Source: Brachybacterium saurashtrense
GTDB taxonomy: Bacteria; Actinomycetota; Actinomycetes; Actinomycetales; Dermabacteraceae
Length of the DNA stretch: 64,000 bases
Assembly: GCF_003355475.1 (NCBI RefSeq)
Contig: NZ_CP031356.1
Span: 2,232,001 to 2,296,000 of the forward strand
Direction of reading: 5' to 3'
Under the pieces are notes generated by a model, which was not told where the DNA came from, searched no databases, and saw nothing but the letters and a program-made list of their open reading frames with translations. Below, one piece after another: positions 1-7,813 of this stretch. Within the stretch, counting starts at the first letter, position 1, and the number at the start of each line of letters is the position of its first letter. Made by a program: the position numbers and the translations under genes.

Positions 1-10
1 TCGAAGTACC

Positions 11-1063
11 ATGTACTCCATGGACAAGCGGTATCAGGTATTCATCAGTTCGACCTTCGTCGACCTCATCGACGAACGTCGAGAGGTGATGCAGGCACTG
101 CTTGAGATGGACTGCATGCCTGCGGGGATGGAGCTGTTTCCCGCAGGGAACGATGATCAGTGGACGTTGATCAAGGGCGTTATCGAGCAGAGCGATTATT
201 ACCTTGTGGTCCTCGGTGGTCGCTACGGCTCGGTCACGGCAGAGGGTGTCAGCTACACCGAGAAGGAGTACGACTACGCAATCGAGCTCGGGATACCTGT
301 GATGGGCTTCGTGCCTGCCGACATGGACGGGATTCCCGTCGGCAAGACCGACAAGAGCGACGGGGCGGCGCAGAAGCTCGATGAGTTCCGCGCCAAGGTC
401 CAGAATCGCATGACCAAGGAGTGGAAGAACGCTGAGGACCTCGGGTCGAAGGTGACTCGCGGCCTGTTGCACCTGATCAAGAACAATCCGCGGCCCGGCT
501 GGGTGCGAGGCGATCAGGCGATGACCTCGGAGACGAAGGTTCAGATCGCAGAGTTCGAAGCGAAGATCGCCAAGCTAGAGAAGCAGGAGATCGAGACTGG
601 CAAAAGCGCAGCGTCGGAGATCGACAGCAGCTTTGCCCACGGCCAGGAAGAGGTCGAGGTTGCCCTGGTCCACAAGGGCTACAGCAACCGGGGTTACGGA
701 CGAGTCGAAGAGCTCGGTGATCTCAAGTACACGTGGGACGAGATCATGGAGGTTCTTGGGCCGTTCATGATCGACGAGGCACCTGAACCCTCCCTGCGGC
801 GCACCTTCAATAGTCACATGCTCAGCGAGATCCAGGCTGACCCTGAAGGATGGACAGACGCCATGTCTAACGAGTCTGCGGAGATCTCGGACAAGTCATG
901 GGGTTCAATCATCGTCCAGCTACGGGCACTGCGCCTCATCACGACCGGCACGAAGAAGCGGACGGTGAGTGACAAGGCGGTGTATTGGAAGCTGACGCAG
1001 GCGGGTGACGATTACCTGGTCGCGCTCCGGGCCGTGCCGAGCAGTGCTCCCGCTCACGGCTGA
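11..1063 (+). CDS. DUF4062 domain protein
   Basis: A 350-residue protein. Residues about 6-105 match the DUF4062 pattern: a QVFISSTF opening, then a DERREV segment, a conserved Met-Glu-Phe-Pro stretch, and a VVLGGRYGS loop followed by SYTEKEYDYA. DUF4062 proteins are widespread near bacterial conflict systems, and a TIR-like Rossmannoid fold has been suggested for them; no biochemical activity is established that I can assign. A helical, lysine/glutamate-rich linker (about 180-215) leads to a C-terminal region (about 240-345) that resembles a winged helix, which would suit a sensor or DNA-binding role. A second in-frame ATG lies three codons downstream at 20, and only ten bases precede the first, so the true start and any upstream partner cannot be judged here. 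Confidence 0.75.
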   Translation: MYSMDKRYQVFISSTFVDLIDERREVMQALLEMDCMPAGMELFPAGNDDQWTLIKGVIEQSDYYLVVLGGRYGSVTAEGVSYTEKEYDYAIELGIPVMGFVPADMDGIPVGKTDKSDGAAQKLDEFRAKVQNRMTKEWKNAEDLGSKVTRGLLHLIKNNPRPGWVRGDQAMTSETKVQIAEFEAKIAKLEKQEIETGKSAASEIDSSFAHGQEEVEVALVHKGYSNRGYGRVEELGDLKYTWDEIMEVLGPFMIDEAPEPSLRRTFNSHMLSEIQADPEGWTDAMSNESAEISDKSWGSIIVQLRALRLITTGTKKRTVSDKAVYWKLTQAGDDYLVALRAVPSSAPAHG

Positions 1064-1086
1064 GACGCTTCGTCTACTTGCGGGCT

Positions 1087-1211
1087 CGTTCAACAAACGG
1101 TCGTTGACGTGAACGGGGAGCCCGGTGACCCAACAACGAACTTCTCGCCGCATGGATGTTCACAAACCCGTTCAACTACTTCTAGACTCGACAGAGCAAG
1201 TTGAACAGGTT
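1087..1211. promoter_or_regulatory. candidate resolvase res region
   Basis: The non-coding stretch in front of the resolvase carries two imperfect inverted repeats that share the half-site CGTTCAAC. The first pairs CGTTCA at 1087-1092 with TGAACG at 1110-1115 (29 bases overall). The second pairs GTTCAACT at 1170-1177 with AGTTGAAC at 1199-1206, and with one mismatch the pairing extends outward to about 1165 and 1211. Dyads of this size next to a serine recombinase gene are what a res site and autoregulatory operator look like. Binding is inferred only. Confidence 0.4.
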
Positions 1212-1232
1212 AAATGAACGCGAGGAGGCTTC

Positions 1233-1805
1233 ATGGCCCTGGTGGGACTCGTACGGGTGAGCACCGCGAATCAGGAGACGCAGAGGCAGCACGATGCCCT
1301 CGATCCGATCTGCGTGCGCGTCTTCGAGGAGAAGGTCAGCGGCAAGCTGGCGGTCGACGACCGACCAGGGCTCAAGACGGCGATCGACTTCATGCGCGAC
1401 GGGGACATGCTCGCCGTACAGGAGGTCGACCGGCTCGGCCGCAATCTCCTGGAAGGACTGGTAGTGCTCAACGACCTCTTCCAGCGCGGATGCACGGTCA
1501 AGGTTCTCGACGGAATCGCCGCCGGCGAGCACACTGAGCGCAGCTTCCTCCTCGACATGGCGCTCGCGCTGGCCGAGGACCGTCGCCGGGACATCTCGCG
1601 CAAGACGAAGAACGGCCTCGACGCGGCCCGCCGGCGCGGCAGGGTCGGCGGGCGGCCGCGCGTCATCGACGACGACAAGCGCGCGATCATCCTCGCCCGC
1701 CGTGAGAGGGGAGAGTCGATCCGCGTGATCGCACGCGTCCTCGGCGTATCGGTCGGAACGGTGCACCGGGTGCTGGCCGAAGAGACGGCCGGAGCGAACG
1801 CATGA
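1233..1805 (+). CDS. serine recombinase, resolvase/invertase family
   Basis: A 190-residue small serine recombinase of normal length for the Tn3/gamma-delta resolvase and invertase group. The catalytic serine is Ser10 in the VGLVRVST opening, with Arg8 next to it. The second active-site arginine cluster is the DRLGR motif at 66-70. The E-helix region is about 100-130, followed by a GRVGGRPRV basic arm and a C-terminal helix-turn-helix (about 145-183, ending GVSVGTVHRVL). A strong GAGGAGG lies just before the ATG. It would cut and rejoin DNA at a short dyad site, probably the repeats directly upstream. It may resolve or invert part of the island rather than integrate it, since small serine resolvases normally act in cis. 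Confidence 0.9.
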   Translation: MALVGLVRVSTANQETQRQHDALDPICVRVFEEKVSGKLAVDDRPGLKTAIDFMRDGDMLAVQEVDRLGRNLLEGLVVLNDLFQRGCTVKVLDGIAAGEHTERSFLLDMALALAEDRRRDISRKTKNGLDAARRRGRVGGRPRVIDDDKRAIILARRERGESIRVIARVLGVSVGTVHRVLAEETAGANA

Positions 1806-1826
1806 GCGGGCTGGAGGTCGCAGGGC

Positions 1827-3005
1827 ATGGCCATTGAGGTGCTGATCGGCCGCGATGCCGTCCCGATCGATGACACGGTGTTCACCACCCTCCTCGACAG
1901 CTCCGTGGCGGGCACGTACAAGGGGTACGAGCGCGCGCTGGAATCCGGCCGCATCAAGTACGCCGAACTGGTCGAGCTCGCACGAAAGGGCGAGATCCCC
2001 CATTCTCTGTTCTTCGCGCCGCTGTCCCTGGTGCAGAGGCAGGTGAAGACGAAGACAGAGAAGCTCCTCGCCGGCGTCAGCCGGGACACGTTCTCGATCG
2101 GTTCCCGCTCCAAGGTGGATCTCCGGGACGTCGAGCTGATCGTCAAGGACCTGATCCGCAAGCAGCAGCTGGTCAGGAAGCACGACCCGTCGCTGCAGCG
2201 GAACTCAATCATCGGCCTTCTCCGTGATGACACGTCGGCCGTCGAGGCCGACGCTGCTCGCCTCATGTCAGCGATCGGACTCTCGAACGAGCAGCTCCGC
2301 TCGTGCAGGACCAAGACGAAGGCTCTGGACCTCATCATCGACCGCCTCGAAGCCAATCAGGTGCTCGTGTCGCGAAGCGTCCAGCACTACATGCCGCAGC
2401 GGCTCACGCACGTGGAGTTCAGCGGGATGACGATCCGGGACAACAAGGTCCCGTACATCTTCCTGGCCGGAGGCGACCACGGGGACGACCAGGAGCCGGT
2501 CGGGCGCACGATCTTCACCCTCGCACTCATGACCGTTCTGGTGGCTCGGCGGATCTTCGCACCGATGACCTGGGACGGCGGCAGCGCAGAGACCGACCCG
2601 GGCCGCGAGTACGACATCGCGGGCGCGATGCTCATGCCCACGAACCGGATGAAGGAACTCCGCCCGGCATCGATCGACGACATGAAGGCTGCCTCGGACG
2701 AGTTCAAGGTCACCGCAAGTGCGGTCACAGTGCGGGCGATGAGGCTGGGCATCATCAACCGCGAAACCGCGAGCAACCACCTCGACCATCTACGCGGCGA
2801 GTTCCGGAGTCTCCCCAAGGGCGGGCCGCGCAGCCCCATCCATCCCGAGAACGCCGTCCGCAAATACAACGGGCGCGAACTCACCGTCCGCATGCTGCAC
2901 GCACTCGACGACGGCAGCATCTCGCCGGGCGAGTTCTGCCGTTCGATCTGCCTGAACAATCTCAAGCCGTCGCGGATCGACGATCTCAAGCGGGCGGTCG
3001 AATGA
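1827..3005 (+). CDS. ImmA/IrrE-like protein lacking the zinc-binding motif
   Basis: A 392-residue protein. By eye it follows the layout of the XRE-ImmA/IrrE (COG2856) family. Residues 28-66 look like the tail of an XRE helix-turn-helix, ending in IPHSLFFAPL. Residues 225-234 (VGRTIFTLAL) align with the usual GRxRFTLAHELGH, 260-271 ends AGAMLMP like the family's FAxxLLMP, and 292-310 (DEFKVTASAVTVRAMRLGI) matches the region after it. The metal site is gone: the HExxH positions read L-M-T-V-L (234-238), and the third-ligand Glu appears to be Arg260. It overlaps the PIN gene by four bases (ATGA). I infer an antitoxin or regulator for the PIN toxin that no longer works as a protease. Confidence 0.6.
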   Translation: MAIEVLIGRDAVPIDDTVFTTLLDSSVAGTYKGYERALESGRIKYAELVELARKGEIPHSLFFAPLSLVQRQVKTKTEKLLAGVSRDTFSIGSRSKVDLRDVELIVKDLIRKQQLVRKHDPSLQRNSIIGLLRDDTSAVEADAARLMSAIGLSNEQLRSCRTKTKALDLIIDRLEANQVLVSRSVQHYMPQRLTHVEFSGMTIRDNKVPYIFLAGGDHGDDQEPVGRTIFTLALMTVLVARRIFAPMTWDGGSAETDPGREYDIAGAMLMPTNRMKELRPASIDDMKAASDEFKVTASAVTVRAMRLGIINRETASNHLDHLRGEFRSLPKGGPRSPIHPENAVRKYNGRELTVRMLHALDDGSISPGEFCRSICLNNLKPSRIDDLKRAVE

Positions 3006-3493
3006 ACGGTTTCGGACAGCGGTACGTGATCGACACGAACGCTCTCAGCCAGCTCGGCAAGGCCCGCCGGGCCAGCAGCTTCTTCCTGCAGCACGCCGTG
3101 ATACCCGAAGAAGTGATGCACGAGGCCGTCGGTTTGCCGGACATCGCTTCGCTGCGGGATAACGTCCACCCGACGACGACACGCGTGCTCTACTGGCTCG
3201 CCGAGGTTCTGTCCACCGTGCCCGACGACGACACGCGGCTGATCGACCTCTACGCGAACCTGGGGAGTGCGGACCCTCTTGTGGTCGCGTGCGCTCTCGA
3301 AGGGCAGGAATACGACAGCCAGTTCCTTCTCGCTCCTGAATGGATCATCGTCACCGGCGACGAGGCTGTGCGCGCCAAGGCGGAGGAGTTCGGCCTGCGG
3401 GTGCTCAGCAACTCCCAGTTCGCGACCCTCGTCGATGAATCCGGTCATGAGCAGGACGTTCACGACGACGGTACGATCAAGCGCCTCGAGTAG
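3002..3493 (+). CDS. PIN-domain RNase-like toxin
   Basis: A 163-residue protein translated from the ATG that overlaps the preceding stop (ATGA). It shows the acidic quartet of PIN-domain nucleases: Asp11 in YVIDTNAL, Glu37 or Glu41 in PEEVMHE, Asp91 in GSADPLVVACAL and Asp120 in IVTGDEAV. PIN proteins of this size are Mg-dependent endoribonucleases and usually serve as toxins. The pairing with an ImmA/IrrE-like protein matches a recurrent arrangement of COG2856 regulators with PIN proteins. The start was chosen for the coupling to the upstream gene and because the PIN fold begins right after it; the longer upstream reading in this frame is arginine/proline-rich and overlaps the neighbour. Confidence 0.8.
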   Translation: MNGFGQRYVIDTNALSQLGKARRASSFFLQHAVIPEEVMHEAVGLPDIASLRDNVHPTTTRVLYWLAEVLSTVPDDDTRLIDLYANLGSADPLVVACALEGQEYDSQFLLAPEWIIVTGDEAVRAKAEEFGLRVLSNSQFATLVDESGHEQDVHDDGTIKRLE

Positions 3494-3628
3494 ATCGTTT
3501 ATCGGGAAGATGGCTCCCGAACCGAGTTCCGAGACCCGATCACTGATGCAGAGCCACTGGGCGGGTCCCGTCTCGTCAAGGTGATGTCTGCGAGACGGTG
3601 CATGAGAGTTCCGCAGAGCTACGCGCGC

Positions 3629-4210
3629 TCACCACTCGGGCAACGCATTTCGCCAAGGATGTCCCCCCGGGAGGCCCACGCGTGCCTCCTGCGCATAGTC
3701 ACGGAACTCTGGCGGCAGGAGCACTGGGGCATCCGACTCGTCGATGTGCAGCAGGTCCCAACGCCCTTCGTACGCTTCGAAGACCCAGAGGTACACGCGA
3801 GCTCGTTCGACCGGTGCATTGCGTTGCCCCGCGGCGACACCCGGCTCAGTGAGCCAGTCCATGTGGCTGATCCATGCTGCAGCTGCAACATGGGACCTCG
3901 GAACCACGAAATCACGAAGCGGCGCGCTCTCGTCCTCAGGAATCGCGACGAACACGAAGTACTCACGACTATGGGAACTCGGCTTCTGGGTCTTCGCCCC
4001 GAGCGGCCAGTTGAGGCGGTTTTTGTGGGACCCGCGGGCGGCCTTGACTTGGACCTCGATCTGCCGGCGGTTGGCCCCCGCAGCGTCGACCGCAAGGATG
4101 TCCGTCCGTTCGAGACCATCCCTCGTCAACGCCGGTGCCCACCCCCTTCTGGCCAATTCCGACGCGACATGATGCTCCCCCACAGTCTTGGTCTGCTTGG
4201 TGTCCACCAT
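3629..4210 (-). CDS. PD-(D/E)XK-like protein of unknown function
   Basis: A 193-residue protein. The N-terminus (TVGEHHVASELARRGW, then TDILAVD and QIEVQVKAA) has the Glu, Asp and ExxK-type spacing of endonuclease-like PD-(D/E)XK domains: a helix with a Glu, then D-I-L, then E-V-Q-V-K. This resembles DUF4365-like proteins common in defence islands. The rest (about 85-193) contains aromatic-rich segments without a motif I recognise. A GTG nine bases further upstream (4219) is an alternative start; the ATG is preferred. It converges on the PIN gene and is followed on the same strand by no close partner. Nuclease activity is inferred from the motif only. Confidence 0.6.
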   Translation of the reverse strand: MVDTKQTKTVGEHHVASELARRGWAPALTRDGLERTDILAVDAAGANRRQIEVQVKAARGSHKNRLNWPLGAKTQKPSSHSREYFVFVAIPEDESAPLRDFVVPRSHVAAAAWISHMDWLTEPGVAAGQRNAPVERARVYLWVFEAYEGRWDLLHIDESDAPVLLPPEFRDYAQEARVGLPGGHPWRNALPEW

Positions 4211-4249
4211 GAGGCTCACCCTATGGGGCCGACCGGCAGCAGAGATCTT

Positions 4250-5023
4250 TCAGCCGACCGGGATGTCCTCGTAGACCCCTGTCGCGTGGTCGTACCTCAG
4301 GACGTTGAGTTTGCCGACCTCTTCGACCGCACCGTCGAGGTAGTAGTGGCTCTCGCCGTCGTGGAAGACGCCGTTCGAGCCGTCCGGATGGAGCGATCGC
4401 GTCTGCACGTGCCCCGCGATGATCGTCTTCAAGAACGGTCCAGTCGTCGCGGGGAACTTCTCGGTGAACACGTAGTCGGGCGTCGCGGCGCGCCACATCT
4501 CCCCCGCATCCTCGTCGACGCCGGCGTGCACGAAGATCTGCTCGTCAGTCTCGTGGACGCGCGGCAGCCTGCGCAGCCAACCGACGAGCTCTGAGTGCTT
4601 CGTCGGGATTGCGTTCTTGATGTTGTGGTTCATCGTCGGCCCGTCGAGGGCGGACGCGTCGCTGCTGGGATCGTCGTGCCCGAGCGCATGAGCGAGCTCA
4701 AGAGGGTCGAGGAACGATTTCACGGTGCCGAGGTCAGCATCGCCCAACAGCCAGGAGGAGTCCTCGTCGTCGGCACCCAGCCAGTCGAGAAACCAGTCGT
4801 CGTGGTTCCCGAGCAGCGCGGTCACTCGTTCCGGGAACCGCTGCTGCAGGTCCCTGACCGTCTCGAGCACCTCTCGGCTGGCTGGGCCGCGGTCGACGTA
4901 GTCGCCGAGGAGGACCAGCTCGGCAGCGGGGTCGCGGTCCAGGTCAACGAGCTGAAGGGCCGCGCGGAAGGGGTCGATGTGGCCATGGATGTCAGACAGG
5001 GCGTAGGTGCGTTCGATGGTCAT
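4250..5023 (-). CDS. metallophosphoesterase, PPP-type serine/threonine phosphatase-like
   Basis: A 257-residue calcineurin-like phosphoesterase. It carries the metal-site motifs in order: SDIHGH (10-15), GDYVDRGP (about 48-55), LLGNHD (about 78-83) and a late IIAGHVQT histidine. The GDxVDRG and GNHD forms are those of the bacterial PrpA/ApaH-type branch. It would hydrolyse phosphoesters (protein phosphates or dinucleoside polyphosphates) in the cytoplasm with two bound metals. The start was set at the ATG just before TIERTYALSD; the ORF could reach ten codons further upstream but that stretch has no family similarity. Its place among mobile genes is unusual for a housekeeping phosphatase, so a role in the island is possible. 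Confidence 0.85.
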   Translation of the reverse strand: MTIERTYALSDIHGHIDPFRAALQLVDLDRDPAAELVLLGDYVDRGPASREVLETVRDLQQRFPERVTALLGNHDDWFLDWLGADDEDSSWLLGDADLGTVKSFLDPLELAHALGHDDPSSDASALDGPTMNHNIKNAIPTKHSELVGWLRRLPRVHETDEQIFVHAGVDEDAGEMWRAATPDYVFTEKFPATTGPFLKTIIAGHVQTRSLHPDGSNGVFHDGESHYYLDGAVEEVGKLNVLRYDHATGVYEDIPVG

Positions 5024-5105
5024 CGACTCCAGCGTATTCGTGCAGTGGGGCACCGCGAAGGGACCCGGCCACCTGCATGAAGCCGATGGCCGAGTCCCGT
5101 GTCGG

Positions 5106-5519
5106 TCAGCGTTCGCGAGCGGCTCTTTCCGACTCGAGTCGGGCAGCGAAGCCCGCGTCGGTTTCCCGGATCGCGACGTCGATGAGCAGGCCAGTGTCCT
5201 CGACGTCGCCGATGTCGTAGTCAGTCACTTCGATCTCGCGGACACGCTGGGCGGACGCGAACCGCCAGTCGAAGACGGTCCACGGACCCCCAGCGAACGC
5301 GTCATCGAGATTCTCAGGCTCCTCGGCCCAGTCCCTGATGCGTTCGATGATCTCGTCCTCGCTCAGTCCGGACAGGTCTTCGCCGACAAGGATGTCCTCG
5401 GTGAAGATCCGGAACTGGTAGCCGTCGTTCCCGTACAGCGTTGCTTCGAACGGCCCCTCGGCTTCGATCTGTGCAATTTCCTTGGTCAGGTGTGCAAGTG
5501 CGTTGTCCATGTGTGTCAT
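5106..5519 (-). CDS. hypothetical protein
   Basis: A 137-residue acidic, probably soluble protein that I do not recognise. The start was set at the ATG preceded by AGGAACGGG, a good ribosome-binding site; the reading frame is open further upstream but becomes arginine-rich and non-protein-like. Visible content: a helical N-terminus (ALAHLTKEIAQIEAEG), a middle section with aromatic residues, and a WAEEPENLDDAFAGGPWTVF segment followed by beta-like VREIEVTDYDIGDVED. It is read in the same direction as the two genes upstream of it and may belong to the same set of island accessory genes. Confidence 0.6.
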   Translation of the reverse strand: MTHMDNALAHLTKEIAQIEAEGPFEATLYGNDGYQFRIFTEDILVGEDLSGLSEDEIIERIRDWAEEPENLDDAFAGGPWTVFDWRFASAQRVREIEVTDYDIGDVEDTGLLIDVAIRETDAGFAARLESERAARER

Positions 5520-5616
5520 CCCGTTCCTGAGCACTGAAGGCTCGGCTGTTGTTCGCATCTTTCCTCGTTGAGGTCGGTCCCGATCAGGTCCGACAGGCTG
5601 AGTCACTCCGACGAGG

Positions 5617-6048
5617 TCACCGTCGCCGCTTCTCCCCCGCCGCGTGTGCAGCCTTCCGCGACATCTCTGCCGCGATGGCAGCGCGCTCCTTGAACCGGCC
5701 GGTCGCTTCGATCGCCTCGACCCTCCTCGCGACGAACGAGTGCCGCCGCCTGTTCGGCCCGAGCGATTCCACGACATCGGGCTCCGGGAGGAACTCGGCG
5801 ACCATGGTCACGCTCCAGTGGCGATCGGCGAGCAGCTCCTGGCGGCGGTAGAGCAGCGGCAGTCCGGCATCCGCGCGCGCTCGGTCGTCCTGCCAGTCGG
5901 GCGTTCCTTCGAGGGCCTGCGCGCTGGCCAGGGGCCATCCCTGGTCGGAGCCGTCGAGTCGGTGGATCTTGAGCATCTCCTGCGTCCATCCGCGCTCCGC
6001 GAGCACGGAGAACGGGACGAGCTCGTTCGTCTTCTCGTCGATGGCCAT
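5617..6048 (-). CDS. hypothetical protein
   Basis: A 143-residue protein of unknown function. The start is the ATG of MAIDEKTNEL, with AGGACC a few bases before it; an upstream in-frame ATG adds only low-complexity glycine/arginine residues. Residues 20-45 (ERGWTQEMLKIHRLDGSDQG) and 70-90 (RRQELLADRHWSVTMVAEF) hint at short helices, and the C-terminus is strongly basic (ends GEKRRR), so nucleic-acid contact is possible. No motif I can name. It sits downstream of the next small gene on the same strand, with hairpins between them. Confidence 0.6.
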   Translation of the reverse strand: MAIDEKTNELVPFSVLAERGWTQEMLKIHRLDGSDQGWPLASAQALEGTPDWQDDRARADAGLPLLYRRQELLADRHWSVTMVAEFLPEPDVVESLGPNRRRHSFVARRVEAIEATGRFKERAAIAAEMSRKAAHAAGEKRRR

Positions 6049-6091
6049 GAGGTGGTCCTCTCGTCGTGGGTTCCTGTCACCCACCCGCCCG

Positions 6092-6110
6092 GGGCCGGCT
6101 CCGCCGGCCC
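6092..6110. repeat. hairpin, copy 1 of an inverted GGCTCCGCC element
   Basis: A short perfect hairpin (GGGCCGG, five-base loop CTCCG, CCGGCCC). The 18 bases GGGCCGGCTCCGCCGGCC recur exactly, in inverted orientation, at 6199-6216. The flanks are partly alike too: a CCACCCG-like run on one side and ATGACC on the other. Confidence 0.5.
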
Positions 6111-6198
6111 GAATGACCACCGAGCGCGACCACGCCGCAGGCGGAGGTCGCCATTCAGCCGCATGGACTGACCAAGCGACGCGAAGGGGTCATGCTGT

Positions 6199-6216
6199 GG
6201 CCGGCGGAGCCGGCCC
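6199..6216. repeat. hairpin, copy 2 of the inverted element; possible terminator
   Basis: The reverse complement of the element at 6092-6109. It lies about 20 bases beyond the stop codon of the minus-strand gene ending at 6235, so it could act as that gene's terminator, though no T-run follows. A related hairpin (GGACGGG-CTCCG-CCCGTCC) lies at 6677-6695. Confidence 0.45.
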
Positions 6217-6234
6217 GGGTGGAGGGCGAGAAGA

Positions 6235-6627
6235 TCACTGCGGCAAGCGGTGGACGTCATCGATGTACTGCCGGATCGCCGTCCGCGCCTTCGCTTCGTC
6301 CGCCGGCGCGCCGAGAGTCCTCTCGAACGTCGCCATGGACTCGTCGATGACGGTCTCGACGAGGACGTCGGGGTCGAACTGCTCTCTGCCGCCGCCGAGG
6401 ATGAGGCGTTCGGCGACCTCGAGGAAGATGCCGCTGATCGTCTCGGCCATGTAGTCCTCCTGGCCCATCGTGAACGGCTTCGTCAACTCTGCGTAGCGCG
6501 CCTGAGCTCGTTGCGTCAGGTCGTCACCGCTGACGCTCGCGTCGCCGACCTCCTCGACGGTCTCCAGGATCGCGCGCTCCACCGGCGTCGCGATGAGGTC
6601 TGCGTCATCGACTCGATTTGGAACCAT
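6235..6627 (-). CDS. hypothetical protein, helical
   Basis: A 130-residue, mostly helical acidic protein that I do not recognise. The start is the ATG of MVPNRVDDAD with AGAGG upstream. Segments such as PVERAILETVEEVGD, LTQRAQARYAELTKPF and ETISGIFLEVAERLILGG look like amphipathic helices. The 5' flank holds an inverted repeat of TGATAC (6629-6634) with GTATCA (6659-6664) that could be an operator. No domain is assigned. Confidence 0.6.
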   Translation of the reverse strand: MVPNRVDDADLIATPVERAILETVEEVGDASVSGDDLTQRAQARYAELTKPFTMGQEDYMAETISGIFLEVAERLILGGGREQFDPDVLVETVIDESMATFERTLGAPADEAKARTAIRQYIDDVHRLPQ

Positions 6628-6879
6628 GTGATACCCTCTTCTTCTACAGGTCGTACTTGTATCAACACTCCTCCCGGACGGGCTCCGCCCGTCCACCACC
6701 ACGCTCCAAGTCGACGCCTTCTTCAGTCACTTAACGACTTCTCATTCAAATGCGTTGCCGTCGCATCCCTACGGCTCGGTAGCCGCAGATCCGGCTTCGC
6801 GATTGCCCTGGCTCGTCGACCTGCGCCGATCTCCTGAGTGGTCACCTGATCTGAGTCCCTTCGGGTCGACAATGGAGGC

Positions 6880-7368
6880 ATGGGAGCAGGACGACGAGGA
6901 CGGTTCAGTGTCGACGGCCACGAGTTCACTGGCTGGGAGCCCGCGAACGAGCTGAGCGACGAAGCTCAGGAGGAGATCGACCTCATCGAGTCCCTGGCGA
7001 AGAGGCGCGCGCACGACATCGAGACCCGGGATTCGCTCGATGAGAAGCGCAGGCGCATCGAGGGCTCCCTCGTCCCGACCTGCGAATGCGGTTGGCGCGG
7101 ACTGCCCAGCGCCTGGGCTCCGCCGCGCTCCCGGAGCCGGCGCGGCGGCCAACAGCACATCGAGCACAGGTACGCCCAGGAGACGAAGCGCAGCCGAGGA
7201 GAGCTCGGCGCGGAGATGGCCGCTGCAGCGCTCGACCACGCCGCCGACGCCTGGGTGGGGGACGCGACGGTCGAGCAGTGGCTGCGTGCCCGCGCCGACC
7301 ACATCATCGAGCTCGGCTACTACGACGGAGAGGAGTGGCCGTCCGAGCCGACAGTCAACGACGCTTGA
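6880..7368 (+). CDS. hypothetical protein with a Cys-x-Cys-Gly-Trp motif
   Basis: A 162-residue protein of unknown function, the only plus-strand gene between 3,500 and 9,000. Residues 30-62 are predicted helical (QEEIDLIESLAKRRAHDI). Residues 68-72 read CECGW, a half zinc-ribbon-like motif, but no second cysteine pair follows. The C-terminal half is helical, with tryptophans in the AWVGDATVEQWL segment. The ATG follows a GACAAT box by six bases and has GGAGGC immediately before it, so either leaderless or SD-led initiation is possible. It converges on the gene ending at 7355, with 14 bases of overlap at the 3' ends. Confidence 0.55.
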   Translation: MGAGRRGRFSVDGHEFTGWEPANELSDEAQEEIDLIESLAKRRAHDIETRDSLDEKRRRIEGSLVPTCECGWRGLPSAWAPPRSRSRRGGQQHIEHRYAQETKRSRGELGAEMAAAALDHAADAWVGDATVEQWLRARADHIIELGYYDGEEWPSEPTVNDA

Positions 7369-7813
7369 AGACCTCGCCCATGCCGGAGAACAGCCCGTCG
7401 AACCATTCGCCGCTGTCGGCTCCAGACGCCTCCTCTGGCGGCACCTCCGACTTCAGCGTGAGTTTCACGTAACCCTTCGTCGGCCGCGACTCGACGACGT
7501 AGACGATCTCGTGCCGGATGACCGCCTCGCCGTGGTTCGAGTCGGTGGCCGTGTCATGGGTGAGGACGCGGAAGCCGCGCTTGTACCCGATGTAGTCGAA
7601 GAACTTCTGCCTCGCCTGCTCGTCGAGCTGACGGATCTGCGTGGACGGACCGCGGACCGTGATCCGCTGCAGGTGCGTGCAGTCGACGTCCTCGGTGGGG
7701 CGATCGCCGTCACCGAAGTCGAGGTCGAGGTTGGCCTTCGCCTGGTCCAGCTGCTGCCGGCTCGGATAGGCCACGCGCCCCTGGTAGTACCGGATCGGCG
7801 CGATGACGGTCAT
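7355..7813 (-). CDS. hypothetical protein coupled to lsr2
   Basis: A 152-residue protein I do not recognise. Its ATG overlaps the end of the Lsr2-like gene by four bases, so the two are almost certainly translated together. The sequence is beta-rich in the middle (ITVRGPSTQIRQLD, then FDYIGYKRGFRVLTHD and IRHEIVYVVESRP), with a polar C-terminal tail. The tight coupling suggests that it works with the Lsr2 paralogue. Confidence 0.65.
   Translation of the reverse strand: MTVIAPIRYYQGRVAYPSRQQLDQAKANLDLDFGDGDRPTEDVDCTHLQRITVRGPSTQIRQLDEQARQKFFDYIGYKRGFRVLTHDTATDSNHGEAVIRHEIVYVVESRPTKGYVKLTLKSEVPPEEASGADSGEWFDGLFSGMGEVFKRR

Noticed and set aside
1271..2356. A long minus-strand frame across the resolvase and ImmA-like genes
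   Set aside because: Serine/arginine-rich and antisense to two genes with clear motifs.
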